A stretch of 64,000 bases of DNA, from positions 575,955 through 639,954 of the forward strand of contig NZ_KN050692.1 in the NCBI RefSeq assembly GCF_000745475.1, read 5' to 3'. Every line of letters starts with the position of its first letter. Positions within the stretch are counted from its first letter, which is position 1. The DNA comes from Allobosea sp. UNC402CLCol. Lineage in GTDB: Bacteria; Pseudomonadota; Alphaproteobacteria; Rhizobiales; Beijerinckiaceae. Shown piece after piece: positions 18,746 to 27,884 of the stretch. The notes beneath the pieces are model-generated. The model did no database searches, was not told the origin of the DNA, and saw only the letters and a program-made list of their open reading frames with translations. The translations under genes were made by a program, and so were the position numbers.

Positions 18746-19870
18746 ATGAAGATTCGCGCCGCCGTCCTGAACGAGAGCCCGGTTGCGGCGCCCTACGCCC
18801 AAAGCCGCCCGCTCAGGATCGAGGAGCTCGACCTCGCCCCGCCCGGACGCGACGAGGTGCTGGTGAGGGTTCGGGCGGCGGGGCTCTGCCATTCCGACCT
18901 CTCCGTCATCGACGGCAACCGGCCCCGCCCCGTGCCGATGGTGCTCGGCCATGAGGCGGCGGGAGAAGTCGTCGAGGCCGGAGAAGGCGTCGATGACCTC
19001 AAACCCGGCGACAGGGTGGTGATGGTGTTCGTGCCCTCCTGCGGGCACTGCGCGCCCTGCGCGGAGGGGCGCCCCGCCCTCTGCGAGCCCGGCAACGCCG
19101 CCAATGGGCGCGGTGAGATGCTGGGCGGCGGGCGTCGACTCTCGGCTCATGGCCAGCCGGTGCATCACCATATCGGCGTTTCCGCCTTTGCCGAGCACGC
19201 GGTGATCTCACGCCGCTCGCTGGTGAAAATCGAAGCGGATATTCCCCATGAGATCGCGGCGCTCTTCGGCTGCGCCGTGCTGACGGGCGTCGGCGCGGCG
19301 GTGAACACGGCGCGGATCAAGGCCGGCGAGACGGTGGCGGTTGTCGGGCTCGGCGGCGTGGGCCTCTCGGCCCTGCTCGGGGCGATCGCCTGCGGCGCCT
19401 CGCGGGTGGTCGCCGTCGACCTGGCGCAGGACAAGCTCGATCTGGCGCTGGCGCTCGGTGCGACCGATGCCTTCAGGGCCGATACGCCGGATGTGATCGA
19501 AGCCATCAGGCAGGCGACGAAGGGCGGCGTCGATCATGGGCTGGAGATGGCAGGCTCGGTGAAGGCGCTCGACCTCGCCTACCAGATCACCCGGCGCGGC
19601 GGCACGACCACGACCGCCGGCCTCGCCAACCCCGCCCATACGCTCGCGCTCTCGCCGGTGAGGCTGGTTGCGGAGGAGCGCACGCTGAAGGGCTCCTATG
19701 TCGGCTCCTGCGTGCCCTCGCGCGACATCCCGCGCTTCATCGAACTCTATCAGCGCGGGCGGCTGGCCGTGGACAAGCTCTGGACCAGCTCCGGGAGCCT
19801 CGACGAGATCAACGAGGGGTTCGACGCGCTGAACGAAGGCCGGACGATCCGGCATATCGTCAGGATGTGA
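18746..19870 (+). CDS. zinc-dependent alcohol dehydrogenase (MDR family)
   Basis: This 374-residue medium-chain dehydrogenase/reductase should oxidise an alcohol with NAD(P). The catalytic zinc ligands are visible in GLCHSDLSV and GHEAAGEVVE. The structural-zinc cysteines appear in CGHCAPCAEGRPALC, and the Rossmann motif is VVGLGGVGLSALLG. The closing strand ends IRHIVRM. Its length is typical for class III-like zinc alcohol dehydrogenases. The start follows GGAGCCGCAGGCCC. The convergent neighbour is an aldehyde dehydrogenase, so the two could act in sequence, but they are not in one operon. Confidence 0.9.
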   Translation: MKIRAAVLNESPVAAPYAQSRPLRIEELDLAPPGRDEVLVRVRAAGLCHSDLSVIDGNRPRPVPMVLGHEAAGEVVEAGEGVDDLKPGDRVVMVFVPSCGHCAPCAEGRPALCEPGNAANGRGEMLGGGRRLSAHGQPVHHHIGVSAFAEHAVISRRSLVKIEADIPHEIAALFGCAVLTGVGAAVNTARIKAGETVAVVGLGGVGLSALLGAIACGASRVVAVDLAQDKLDLALALGATDAFRADTPDVIEAIRQATKGGVDHGLEMAGSVKALDLAYQITRRGGTTTTAGLANPAHTLALSPVRLVAEERTLKGSYVGSCVPSRDIPRFIELYQRGRLAVDKLWTSSGSLDEINEGFDALNEGRTIRHIVRM

Positions 19871-19885
19871 CGGGCCACTGCAGGG

Positions 19886-19981
19886 CCGTCATTCTCGGGC
19901 CGCGCCCTGCGCGGACCCGAGAATCTCATGACCAGAACGCGCTGGTTTCCGAGATGCTCGGGTCAAGCCCGAGCATGACGG
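19886..19981. repeat. dispersed inverted repeat, copy 1
   Basis: This noncoding element between two convergent genes is bounded by CCGTCAT and ATGACGG. It contains ATTCTCGGGC, ACCCGAGAAT and TGCTCGGGTCAAGCCCGAGCA, so it can fold into two hairpins. Related copies occur at about 35.9, 43.1, 44.8 and 53.1 kb. Confidence 0.8.
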
Positions 19982-19990
19982 ACAGAGCGC

Positions 19991-21424
19991 TCACCCGTGC
20001 TTGTGCACGATGGTCTTGGTCACCGCGAACTCTTCCAGCGCGATAAAACCCTTCTCGCGGCCATGGCCGCTCTTGCCGGTGCCGCCGAAGGGCAGTTCGA
20101 TGCCGCCGCCGGCGCCATAGCCATTGATGAAGACCTGGCCGGCACGGACGCGCTTGGAGACGCGCTGCTGGCGCCCGCCATCCTTCGTCCAGACCGCGGC
20201 GACGAGGCCGTAATCGGTGCCGTTGGCGGCCTTGATCGCGTCCTCCTCGTCCTCGAAGGGGAAGGCGGCCAAGACCGGCCCGAAGACCTCCTCCTGCTCC
20301 AGCCGGTTGCCGCGCGGCACCGGGCCGAACAGCGTCGGTGTGACATAGAAGCCGCCATTCGGCACACCCTGCGCGATCTGGCCCTGCGCGATCACCGGGA
20401 TGCCGGCCTCGCGCGTCTGGTCGATGAAGCTCTGGACGCGGCCGCGCTGCTTCGCGTTGATCACCGGGCCGCAATCGAGATCCATCTCCGGGGTACCGGC
20501 CCGCAGCTTGGAGAATTCCTTGGCGACGGCCGAGACGACGTCGTCATAGATCGACTTCTGGACGAGCAGGCGGCTGCCGGCCGAGCAGGTCTGCCCGGTG
20601 TTCTGCACGATGGCCTTGCAGGCGAGCGGCACGAGCGCGTCGAGATCGGCATCCTCGAAGACGATCTGAGGCGACTTGCCGCCGAGCTCCAGCGTGCAGG
20701 GGATGAGATGCTCGGCGCAGGCGTGCTGCACCATCTTGCCGACCTCGGGCGAGCCGGTGAAGGACATGAAGTTGATGCCGGGATGGGCGGAGAGCGCAGC
20801 GCCCGCCTCATGGCCGCGGCCGGCGACGATGTTGATCGCGCCATCGGGGAAGCCGACCTCGCTCGCCAGTTCCGCAAGGCGGAAAGCGGTGGCGCAGGCG
20901 TCCTCGGCCGGTTTCAGCACCACCGCATTGCCCATGGCGAGCGAGGCGGTGAGCGAGCGGCCGATCATCTGCGCCGGATAGTTCCAGGGCAGGATATGGC
21001 CGGTGACGCCATGCGGCTCGTGGATGACGCTGACGCTGTACCCGTTGAGGAAGGGGATGACGTGGCCATGCACCTTGTCGGCCGCGCCGCCATAGAATTC
21101 GAAATAGCGGATGGTGGCGTCGATATCGGCGCGGGCCTGGCTCATCGGCTTGCCGGTGTCGCGGGCTTCCAGCTTCGCCAGCTCGTCGAAGTGATCCTGC
21201 ACCTTGAAGGCGAGCTTCGAAATCAGGCGTCCGCGCTCGGCCGCGGTCAGCCTGCCCCAGGCACCGTCGAAGGCGGCCCGCGCTGCCGTCACGGCCGCGT
21301 CGATATCGGCGGCGTTGCCGCAGGCGATGCGGGCGAATTCCTCGCCGGTGGCGGGGTCGAGCTTGGCGAGGGTTTCGCCTGTCTGGCCAGCGACATAGCG
21401 GCCATTGATGAAATGTCGATTCAT
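19991..21424 (-). CDS. NAD(P)-dependent aldehyde dehydrogenase
   Basis: The enzyme oxidises an aldehyde to a carboxylic acid. The 477-residue chain has the ALDH hallmarks: ILPWNYP, GNAVVLKPAE, the catalytic glutamate at residue 246 in LELGGKSPQ, and the nucleophile Cys280 in NTGQTCSAGSR. It ends with ELPFGGTGKSGHGRE. The start at 21424 follows GGGAGCCACC; an earlier in-frame ATG ten codons upstream is less likely. Features such as the inserted GQIAQGVPNGGFYVTPT are like gamma-aminobutyraldehyde or betaine-aldehyde dehydrogenases, but the substrate cannot be fixed from sequence. Confidence 0.92.
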   Translation of the reverse strand: MNRHFINGRYVAGQTGETLAKLDPATGEEFARIACGNAADIDAAVTAARAAFDGAWGRLTAAERGRLISKLAFKVQDHFDELAKLEARDTGKPMSQARADIDATIRYFEFYGGAADKVHGHVIPFLNGYSVSVIHEPHGVTGHILPWNYPAQMIGRSLTASLAMGNAVVLKPAEDACATAFRLAELASEVGFPDGAINIVAGRGHEAGAALSAHPGINFMSFTGSPEVGKMVQHACAEHLIPCTLELGGKSPQIVFEDADLDALVPLACKAIVQNTGQTCSAGSRLLVQKSIYDDVVSAVAKEFSKLRAGTPEMDLDCGPVINAKQRGRVQSFIDQTREAGIPVIAQGQIAQGVPNGGFYVTPTLFGPVPRGNRLEQEEVFGPVLAAFPFEDEEDAIKAANGTDYGLVAAVWTKDGGRQQRVSKRVRAGQVFINGYGAGGGIELPFGGTGKSGHGREKGFIALEEFAVTKTIVHKHG

Positions 21425-21622
21425 GGTGGCTCCCGATCGCTCCGGGCGGTTCATGCGGTCCGTGCGGATTCGCGGCGCAAGCTGGCGCCTTGGGCGTGAA
21501 TTCACAAGATGCTCTTGCGTCGGGGGCCCTCGCAGCCGGCGCAGGGCCGGCGTCTTCCCCCAGGTGTCACGCGCCTGCCGCAATGCTAGCTTCGTTAGGC
21601 GCTGCGCACTGAGGAGTCGGGC

Positions 21623-23590
21623 ATGTCACGGGATCGTCGTTTCAATCGTCGCGAAACGCTGAAGGGCGGAGCCGCCCTGGCCGCTGCCACCGCCATGCCT
21701 TCGGCGCTGAAGGCGCAGGCGCAGGCACCGAGCCCCGCACGCCTCAAGCTCAGGGTGCTGGAAACGACGGATCTGCACGTCAATGTCGTGCCTTACGACT
21801 ATTTCCGCGACGGGCCGGACGACACGGTCGGCCTCGCCAAGACGGCGAACCTGATCAAGGGGGCGCAGGCCGATGTGAAGAACAGCCTGCTCTTCGACAA
21901 TGGCGACTTCCTGCAAGGCTCCTCGCTCGGCGACTATGTCGCCTACAAGAAGGGGCTCAAGGCGGGCGAAACGCATCCGATCGTCGCGGCGATGAACGCC
22001 CTGCCCTATCTCTGCGGCACGCTCGGCAACCACGAGTTCAATTACGGGCTCGAATTCCTCGACCATGGCCTCGCCAAGGCCGAGTTCCCGATCGTCTGCG
22101 CCAATGTCGAGCGCGCCGGCGGTGGCTCGCTGGTCGATGCCTGGCGGCTGTTCGAGCAGAGCTTCGAGGACGAGGCCGGCCATCGCCATGTCCTGCAGAT
22201 CGGCGTGATCGGCTTCGTGCCGCCGCAGATCATGCAGTGGGACAAGGGCAATCTCGACGGCAAGCTTGTCGCCTTCGACATCGTCGAAGCCGCCCAGAAG
22301 CACATGCCGGACCTGCTCGACGCCGCGCCCGACCTCGTCATCGCGCTCTGCCATTCCGGCATCGCCGGCGGCGAGCGGCGCGGTATGGAGGAGAACGCTG
22401 CGCTGCATTTGTCCAAGATCGAGGGCATCGACGTCATCCTCACCGGCCACCAGCATCTCGTCTTCCCTGGCGGCAAGGCCTTCGACGGCATTCCCGGCGT
22501 CGACAATGTCAAGGGTGCGCTCAACGGCAAGCCCGCCTGCCAGCCCGGCTTCTGGGGCTCGCATCTCGGCATCATCGACCTCGATCTGGAAAAGAAGGGC
22601 GAGCGCTGGCGCATCGCCGATTTCAAGGTCGAGCCGAAGCCGATCTACGAGCGCACGCCCGAGCGCAAGATCGTGCCGAAGGCCAGCGCTGAGCCCGCCA
22701 TTCTCGCCGCGGTGAAGGCCGACCACGAGGCGACGCTGATCTATATGCGCGAGCCGGTGGGCTCGACCGCCTCGCCGATCAACTCCTTCTTCGCGCTGGT
22801 CGCCGACGATCCCTCGATCCAGATCGTCTCCGAGGCGCAGATCGCCTATGCCAAGCCGCTGATGGCGCAGACGCAGTGGAAGGACCTGCCGATCCTCTCC
22901 GCCGCCGCGCCGTTCAAGGTCGGCGGGCGCTCGGGCCCCGGCTTCTTCACCGACATCCCCGCCGGGCCGCTGGCGCTGAAGAACGTGGCGGATATCTATC
23001 TCTATCCGAACACGGTGCAGATCGTGAAAGTCACGGGCGCCGAGGTCCGGGAGTGGCTGGAGCGCTCGGCCGGCATCTTCAACCGGATCGACCCGGCGAA
23101 GACGGAGGAGCAGCCCCTGATCAATCAGGGCTTCCCCTCCTTCAACTTCGACGTCATCGACGGCGTGACCTACCGGATCGATGTCACGCAGGCCTCGCGC
23201 TATGACGGCGACGGCAAGCTCGTGGCGCCCGAGGCGCACCGCATCGTCGATCTCGCCTTCAACGGCAAGCCGATCGACGAGAAGGCGCAGTTCCTCGTCG
23301 TCACCAACAATTACCGCGCCTCGGGCGGCGGCAATTTTCCGGGAACGAAGACCACGGTGGTGCTGGAGGCGCCGGACCTCAACCGCGACGTCATCGTCCG
23401 CTATCTCGTCGAGAAGAAGACGATCGAACCCAAGGCCGATGGAAACTGGGCGCTGGCGCCGCTGCCGCCGCATGTCAACGTGACCTTCGTCACCTCCCCC
23501 GCCGCGGCCGGGAAGCTGCCGGCGACGCTCAAGGCGCAGCCGGCCGGCGATGGCGGCGAAGGTTTCGCCAAGTATCGATTGCTGTCGTAA
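21623..23590 (+). CDS. cpdB: 2',3'-cyclic-nucleotide 2'-phosphodiesterase / 3'-nucleotidase
   Basis: This periplasmic bifunctional enzyme hydrolyses 2',3'-cyclic nucleotides and 3'-nucleotides. The 655-residue protein starts with a Tat signal (RRETLKGGAALAAATAMPSA). The N-terminal calcineurin-like metallophosphatase domain shows all metal motifs in order: TTDLHVN, DNGDFLQGS, LGNHEFNYG, LCHSGIAGG and LTGHQHLVFPG. The 5'-nucleotidase C-terminal domain follows, with NTVQIVKVTGAEVREWLE and NNYRASGGGNFPG. Length and domain order fit CpdB. It would salvage phosphate and nucleosides from RNA breakdown products. Confidence 0.93.
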   Translation: MSRDRRFNRRETLKGGAALAAATAMPSALKAQAQAPSPARLKLRVLETTDLHVNVVPYDYFRDGPDDTVGLAKTANLIKGAQADVKNSLLFDNGDFLQGSSLGDYVAYKKGLKAGETHPIVAAMNALPYLCGTLGNHEFNYGLEFLDHGLAKAEFPIVCANVERAGGGSLVDAWRLFEQSFEDEAGHRHVLQIGVIGFVPPQIMQWDKGNLDGKLVAFDIVEAAQKHMPDLLDAAPDLVIALCHSGIAGGERRGMEENAALHLSKIEGIDVILTGHQHLVFPGGKAFDGIPGVDNVKGALNGKPACQPGFWGSHLGIIDLDLEKKGERWRIADFKVEPKPIYERTPERKIVPKASAEPAILAAVKADHEATLIYMREPVGSTASPINSFFALVADDPSIQIVSEAQIAYAKPLMAQTQWKDLPILSAAAPFKVGGRSGPGFFTDIPAGPLALKNVADIYLYPNTVQIVKVTGAEVREWLERSAGIFNRIDPAKTEEQPLINQGFPSFNFDVIDGVTYRIDVTQASRYDGDGKLVAPEAHRIVDLAFNGKPIDEKAQFLVVTNNYRASGGGNFPGTKTTVVLEAPDLNRDVIVRYLVEKKTIEPKADGNWALAPLPPHVNVTFVTSPAAAGKLPATLKAQPAGDGGEGFAKYRLLS

Positions 23591-23708
23591 TCGGCCGCGA
23601 AATTCCGAAGACCTCTAAGAAATCGGCCGTGCGGCACACCGTTCATTAAGATCTCTCTCCCGAAGATGCCCTTGCCTTGCGTCATCGCAAAACAGGCTTA
23701 GGGCGGAC

Positions 23709-25652
23709 ATGATGGCGGAAGCTCGCGAAAACGAGCGCGCGATGAAGTCGGAATTGGTCGCCGCGCTCTACGGGACGCCGGGCACGATCACGACGGGCGC
23801 CATCATGGTGGCAGCCGTCATGGCCGCCGCCGCCGTTCTGACCGGCGGCGACCGCGTGTTCGGGCTGATGACGGCCGCCATGCTCGCCATCGGCGCGTTC
23901 CGCCAGATCGCGCATCGCCGCTTCATGCGGGTCGATCTTCCCAAGGCCAGCGACGCCGAGATCGACCGCCTCGAAAGGCTCGCGATGTTCGGCGCCTGGT
24001 CGACGGCAGCGCTGGTCTCCAGCTTCGGCTCCTATGCGGTGCTGAAATACACCTACCAACCCGTGGCCGTGCTCGCGATCGCCCAGACGATCGGCTATCT
24101 CGCCGGCGTCTCCGGCCGCAACAGCTCGCGCCCGCTCATCACCCGCGTCCAGATCCTGATCGCGGCGGTCCCCTTCCTGCTCGCGCTCGCCTCGACCGGC
24201 GATGCCGCCTATGTCGTGATCGGGCTCACCGTCGCGCTGACGACGGTGCTGACCTTCTCCAGCGCCCAGGTCATCCACCGGATGTTCGTCGCCCGGCTGC
24301 GCACGATGCGCGAGCTGGAGACCCTTGCCGTCAACGACACGATCACCAGCCTCTACAATCGCCGCGGCTTCATGCGGGAGATCCGGGCCATCGCCTCGGC
24401 CGGGCAGCCGGTGACGCTGATCTCGATCGATATCGACCGCTTCAAGGGCATCAATGACAGCTTCGGCCACGATGTCGGCGACGCGCTGCTGCAGTCCTTC
24501 GGCGACATGCTGAGCGCGGAGCTCCGGCGGGGCGACATCGCCGCGCGCACCGGCGGTGACGAATTCATGGTCGCGACCTCGCGCGACGCGCCCGAAGCCG
24601 CGACCTTCGCCCGTCGCCTGGTGATGCTGCTCGGCAGCCAGCGCGTCCTGGCCGGGCGGCACGTCACGGCGACCGCCAGCATCGGCATCGCGCCGGCCGG
24701 CTGCGCGTCCTCGATCGACGAGGCACTGAAATGCGTCGACATCGCGCTCTATCGCGCCAAGCTCGAAGGGCGGAATCGCTTCGCGGTCTACACCGAGGCG
24801 ATCCAGGACGAGCATGAGGACGGCCGGGCGATCGAGGCGGAATTGCGCGAAGGCATCCGGCGCGGCGAGTTCTCGCTCGAATTCCAGCCGATCTACAATC
24901 CCCGCTCGGGCACGGCGACGATGGCCGAGACGCTGCTGCGCTGGAACCATCCGCGCCGCGGCGTGGTCAGCCCCGAGATCTTCATCCCGCTGGCGGAGCG
25001 CACCGGCCTCATCACCGTGCTCGGCGCCTGGGTGCTCGACCAGGCGATCCGCACCGCGCTGACCTGGCCGCGCAGCGTCGGCGTCAGCGTCAACGTCTCG
25101 GCCCGGCAGTTCGACCGCGGGCATGATCTGGTCGGGCTCGTCGCGGCGCTGCTGCGGCTCCATGGGCTCGAGCCGCACCGGCTGACGATCGAGATCACGG
25201 AGAGCTCGCTGATCGCGGATGCCGAGCATGTCACCGCGCGGCTCGTCGCCCTGCGCGCGCTCGGCGTGCGAATCGCGCTCGACGATTTCGGCACCGGCTA
25301 TTCCTCGCTCAGCTACCTCGCCCATCTGCCGATCGATACGATCAAGATCGACCAGGCCTTCACGCAGGAGCTCGGCTCGTCGCGCAAGGCCGAATATCTG
25401 ATGAACGCCATCACCCAGCTCGCGCACGACCTCAAGCTGCGCCTGATCGTCGAAGGCGTGGAGACGCAGGAGCAGCTTGCGATCATCCAGAAGCATGCGA
25501 CCCACGGGATCCAGGGCTTTGTTTTCGCGCGCCCGATGACAGCGGAGAAATTGCTGCCCATGATCGGCAACCGGGTGGCGACGGGGCGTACAAAGTCGGC
25601 ACGACCCGGAGGCGGCCCCCGCAAGGGCGACCGCTTCAGCGAAGTCGCATAG
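23709..25652 (+). CDS. membrane-bound GGDEF-EAL protein (c-di-GMP turnover)
   Basis: The 647-residue protein has a membrane region of about five to six hydrophobic segments (residues 20-190), then a diguanylate cyclase domain and a phosphodiesterase domain. The GGDEF motif is intact at residues 282-286 and is preceded by RRGD at 273-276, a product-binding inhibitory site. The EAL motif reads ETL (glutamate at 407). The other phosphodiesterase motifs are present: NVSARQF, EITES, DDFGTGYSS, KIDQAF, GVETQEQ and QGFVFARPM. Both activities are therefore possible. The carbamoyltransferase-like gene starts 42 bases downstream, so cotranscription is plausible. Confidence 0.93.
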   Translation: MMAEARENERAMKSELVAALYGTPGTITTGAIMVAAVMAAAAVLTGGDRVFGLMTAAMLAIGAFRQIAHRRFMRVDLPKASDAEIDRLERLAMFGAWSTAALVSSFGSYAVLKYTYQPVAVLAIAQTIGYLAGVSGRNSSRPLITRVQILIAAVPFLLALASTGDAAYVVIGLTVALTTVLTFSSAQVIHRMFVARLRTMRELETLAVNDTITSLYNRRGFMREIRAIASAGQPVTLISIDIDRFKGINDSFGHDVGDALLQSFGDMLSAELRRGDIAARTGGDEFMVATSRDAPEAATFARRLVMLLGSQRVLAGRHVTATASIGIAPAGCASSIDEALKCVDIALYRAKLEGRNRFAVYTEAIQDEHEDGRAIEAELREGIRRGEFSLEFQPIYNPRSGTATMAETLLRWNHPRRGVVSPEIFIPLAERTGLITVLGAWVLDQAIRTALTWPRSVGVSVNVSARQFDRGHDLVGLVAALLRLHGLEPHRLTIEITESSLIADAEHVTARLVALRALGVRIALDDFGTGYSSLSYLAHLPIDTIKIDQAFTQELGSSRKAEYLMNAITQLAHDLKLRLIVEGVETQEQLAIIQKHATHGIQGFVFARPMTAEKLLPMIGNRVATGRTKSARPGGGPRKGDRFSEVA

Positions 25653-25693
25653 TCGCGCCCCCCGCACGCATCCGCGCGAGCCGGAGGCCTTCA

Positions 25694-26734
25694 ATGCAGC
25701 GCCCGAACTATCCGAGCGGGAAGGACCTGCTGAGCGCCGACGCGGTCTCGCGCTTCGACCTCGACGACATCTTCGAGCGTGCCGAGCGGCATCTGCGGGA
25801 GGAAGAGCAGGAGAAGGCCGGCATCCTGCCGGAGCAGCCGCCGGTCTATCGCCGACGGCCCAAGGTCATCGCCACCCTGTTCGACCAGCGCAGCACGCGC
25901 ACGCGACTCGGCTTCCAGTCGGCGGCGGCCCGGCTCGGCCACCAGTCGATCGACGCCTACGACACCGACCGCAGCCGCCTGGGAACCAGCACCGGCGAAT
26001 CGATCGAGGACCACATCCACACGGTCGAGCTCTACAGCGACCTCTTGGTCGTGCGCTCGCATCTGGAGGACATGCCCTACCGCGTCTCGCGGTTGAGCTA
26101 CCTGCCGGTGATCAATGCCGGCAATGGCGCCGACGAGCATCCGAGCCAGGCGCTGATCGACCTCTTCGCCATCCGCCAGATGCGCGGCGAGATCGAGAAG
26201 CTCACGATCGCACTCTCCAGCGACACGCGCGCCCGCTTCGCGATCTCCTTCGTCAAGATGCTGCGACTGACGCCGCCGAAGCGCTTCACCCTGTGCTGCC
26301 TGCCCGACGTGCCGATCAACCCGGCGATGCGCGAGGCGATGACGGTTCTCGCCGGGCTCGGCACCGAGATCGGCATCGTGCACGACGTGCGCCAGACGCT
26401 CGGCCACGACATCCTCAGCATCCAGATGCAGGACATGAGCAAATTCGCCCATGCCTCGCTCGGCAACGAGGCCGTCGACAAGGAGAAGGAGACCGAGCCC
26501 TTCACCATCACGGCGCAGAAGATCCTGGAGGCGCGCTCCGACACGCTGATCCTCAACCCGCTGCCGCGCTTCTCGGAGCTCGACACCTCCTGCGACAGCC
26601 TGCCCAATGCCGGCTATTTCCGGCAGGTCCAGCTTTCGGTGCCGATGCGGATGGCGATCCTGGAGCGGATGCTGCTCGGCATCCCCTGGACCGGCCAGGC
26701 GGCGGCCGCGAGCGGATCGCCCGCGGCGCCCTGA
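25694..26734 (+). CDS. aspartate/ornithine carbamoyltransferase-family protein, atypical
   Basis: This 346-residue protein has the carbamoyl-phosphate-binding loop STRTR (residues 67-71), the segment NAGNGADEHPSQALIDL typical of aspartate carbamoyltransferase, and NPLPR where that family has HPLPR. The mobile-loop lysine expected before GES in aspartate carbamoyltransferases is replaced by threonine (TSTGES, 98-103). There is an extra ~20-residue acidic N-terminal region. It is probably a paralogue with a different second substrate rather than the pyrimidine-pathway PyrB; no pyrC-like neighbour is present. It follows the GGDEF-EAL gene closely. Family membership is clear, but the reaction is uncertain. 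Confidence 0.8.
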   Translation: MQRPNYPSGKDLLSADAVSRFDLDDIFERAERHLREEEQEKAGILPEQPPVYRRRPKVIATLFDQRSTRTRLGFQSAAARLGHQSIDAYDTDRSRLGTSTGESIEDHIHTVELYSDLLVVRSHLEDMPYRVSRLSYLPVINAGNGADEHPSQALIDLFAIRQMRGEIEKLTIALSSDTRARFAISFVKMLRLTPPKRFTLCCLPDVPINPAMREAMTVLAGLGTEIGIVHDVRQTLGHDILSIQMQDMSKFAHASLGNEAVDKEKETEPFTITAQKILEARSDTLILNPLPRFSELDTSCDSLPNAGYFRQVQLSVPMRMAILERMLLGIPWTGQAAAASGSPAAP

Positions 26735-26745
26735 CCGGGCGCCTG

Positions 26746-26949
26746 CTAGAGCATTTCCGCGTTTCCGCGAATCACGAAAATGCTCTAGCTCTTTGTTTTA
26801 TCGCATTTTCTTCACGCGAACCGGTTTCCACTTCGCTTGAAAATGCTCTACAGCATCGGACCGAACATTGTATTCGGTCCGATGCTGTAGCTCTTTGTTT
26901 TTACATCGGCTTTTCCCGAAAACCGCGTGCCACTTTTCGGGCCGATGCT
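26746..26949. repeat. composite intergenic palindromic repeat
   Basis: Four palindromes lie in series between convergent genes. CTAGAGCATT with its inverse spans 26746-26788. The element shared with tamB spans 26803-26845. A perfect 18-bp-arm inverted repeat with a 7-base loop spans 26848-26890. CATCGGC with GCCGATG spans 26902-26947. The linker AGCTCTTTGTTTT occurs twice, after the first and the third palindromes, so the block is two units of the form palindrome, linker, palindrome. It resembles the small repeats common in Rhizobiales and may also stop transcription from both sides. Confidence 0.85.
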
Positions 26950-26956
26950 CTGGCCG

Positions 26957-27694
26957 TCAGCGCGCGATCTCGAAGACCACGCTGACCTGCGTCTGGTAGC
27001 TGTTCTCGCCACTCGCCAGCGGCACCGCCATGTCAGCGGCGGCCTTGCGCATCGGGGCCGCATAGGCGATCGGCCGCGGCGGCGCGGCATTCTCCTCGAT
27101 GGAGAGGATCGGACCGAGCTTCACGCCCGCCGCCTCGGCCAAGGTGCGGGCCTTGTCCATCGCATCCGCGACGGCACGCTTGCGCGCTTCGGTCAGCGTC
27201 GCCTTGAGGTCTTCCTTGACGAAGGTGATACCGCCGCCCTGGTTGACGCCGAGGCCGACGACCTTGTCGATGATGGCGCCGGCCTCAGCCAGCTTGCGGA
27301 TGCGGACGGTGACCTCGTTGCTGACGGCATAGCCGACGATCTTCGGCTCCTGCGGCTTGTCGCGCGCGGGCTGCGCGTAGCGCGGCTGGATGTCGAGCCG
27401 CGAGGTCTGGATATCGCGCTCCGCAATGCCGGCGGCCTTGAGGGCGTCGAGCACCTCCTTCATCGCCGTGCTGTTGGCGTTGAGCGCCTCGCGAGCCGTA
27501 GCGGCCTCACGCAGCACGCTCAGCGTCACCACCGCCATGTCCGGCACCACGGAAGCCTCGCCCTCGCCGACGACGCTGATGCGCGGCGGCTGGCGGCCGG
27601 CTGCGGCGTCCTGGGCCAGCGCAGGCGCGACAGGCAGCATGGCGGCGGCAAAGAGAGCAGCTCCGGCAAGCGCGGGGGCGAAGAGGCTGGACAT
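26957..27694 (-). CDS. SIMPL domain (DUF541) periplasmic protein
   Basis: The 245-residue product has an N-terminal signal (FAPALAGAALFAAAMLPVAP, cleavage near ALA-QD). The SIMPL/DUF541 domain follows: ISVVGEGEASVVPDMAVVTL, IQTSRLDIQPRY, YAVSNEVTVRIRKL and ARKRAVADAMDKARTLAEAAGVKLG. Related exported proteins include BP26/OMP28 of Brucella, an immunogenic periplasmic antigen, and length and arrangement agree. The molecular function of this family is not established. The gene is transcribed alone towards the composite repeat block. Confidence 0.9.
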   Translation of the reverse strand: MSSLFAPALAGAALFAAAMLPVAPALAQDAAAGRQPPRISVVGEGEASVVPDMAVVTLSVLREAATAREALNANSTAMKEVLDALKAAGIAERDIQTSRLDIQPRYAQPARDKPQEPKIVGYAVSNEVTVRIRKLAEAGAIIDKVVGLGVNQGGGITFVKEDLKATLTEARKRAVADAMDKARTLAEAAGVKLGPILSIEENAAPPRPIAYAAPMRKAAADMAVPLASGENSYQTQVSVVFEIAR

Positions 27695-27846
27695 CGAAAC
27701 TCCTGCTGATCATCGGCCGGGATCGGCCATATCGCATCCAAATCGGTCGATCATGTCGAAATTATCACGATTCCGCGCGCCATCCTGGCCGTGCACGCGG
27801 GATATCGATCATGGACGAGATTTAACTTTCGCGGGAAAGGCACAGC

Positions 27847-27875
27847 CCATAGATTAGAATTACTATAATCTATGG
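27847..27875. promoter_or_regulatory. palindrome with perfect -10 hexamer before cytochrome b561 gene
   Basis: CCATAGATTA (27847-27856) and TAATCTATGG (27866-27875) form a perfect 10-bp inverted repeat with a 9-base spacer. It ends 9 bases before the b561 start codon and overlaps both a TATAAT (27864-27869) and the GGAG ribosome binding site. It looks like an operator, or a hairpin that could hide the ribosome binding site. No matching -35 box was recognised. Confidence 0.55.
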
Positions 27876-27884
27876 AGCTCCGTC

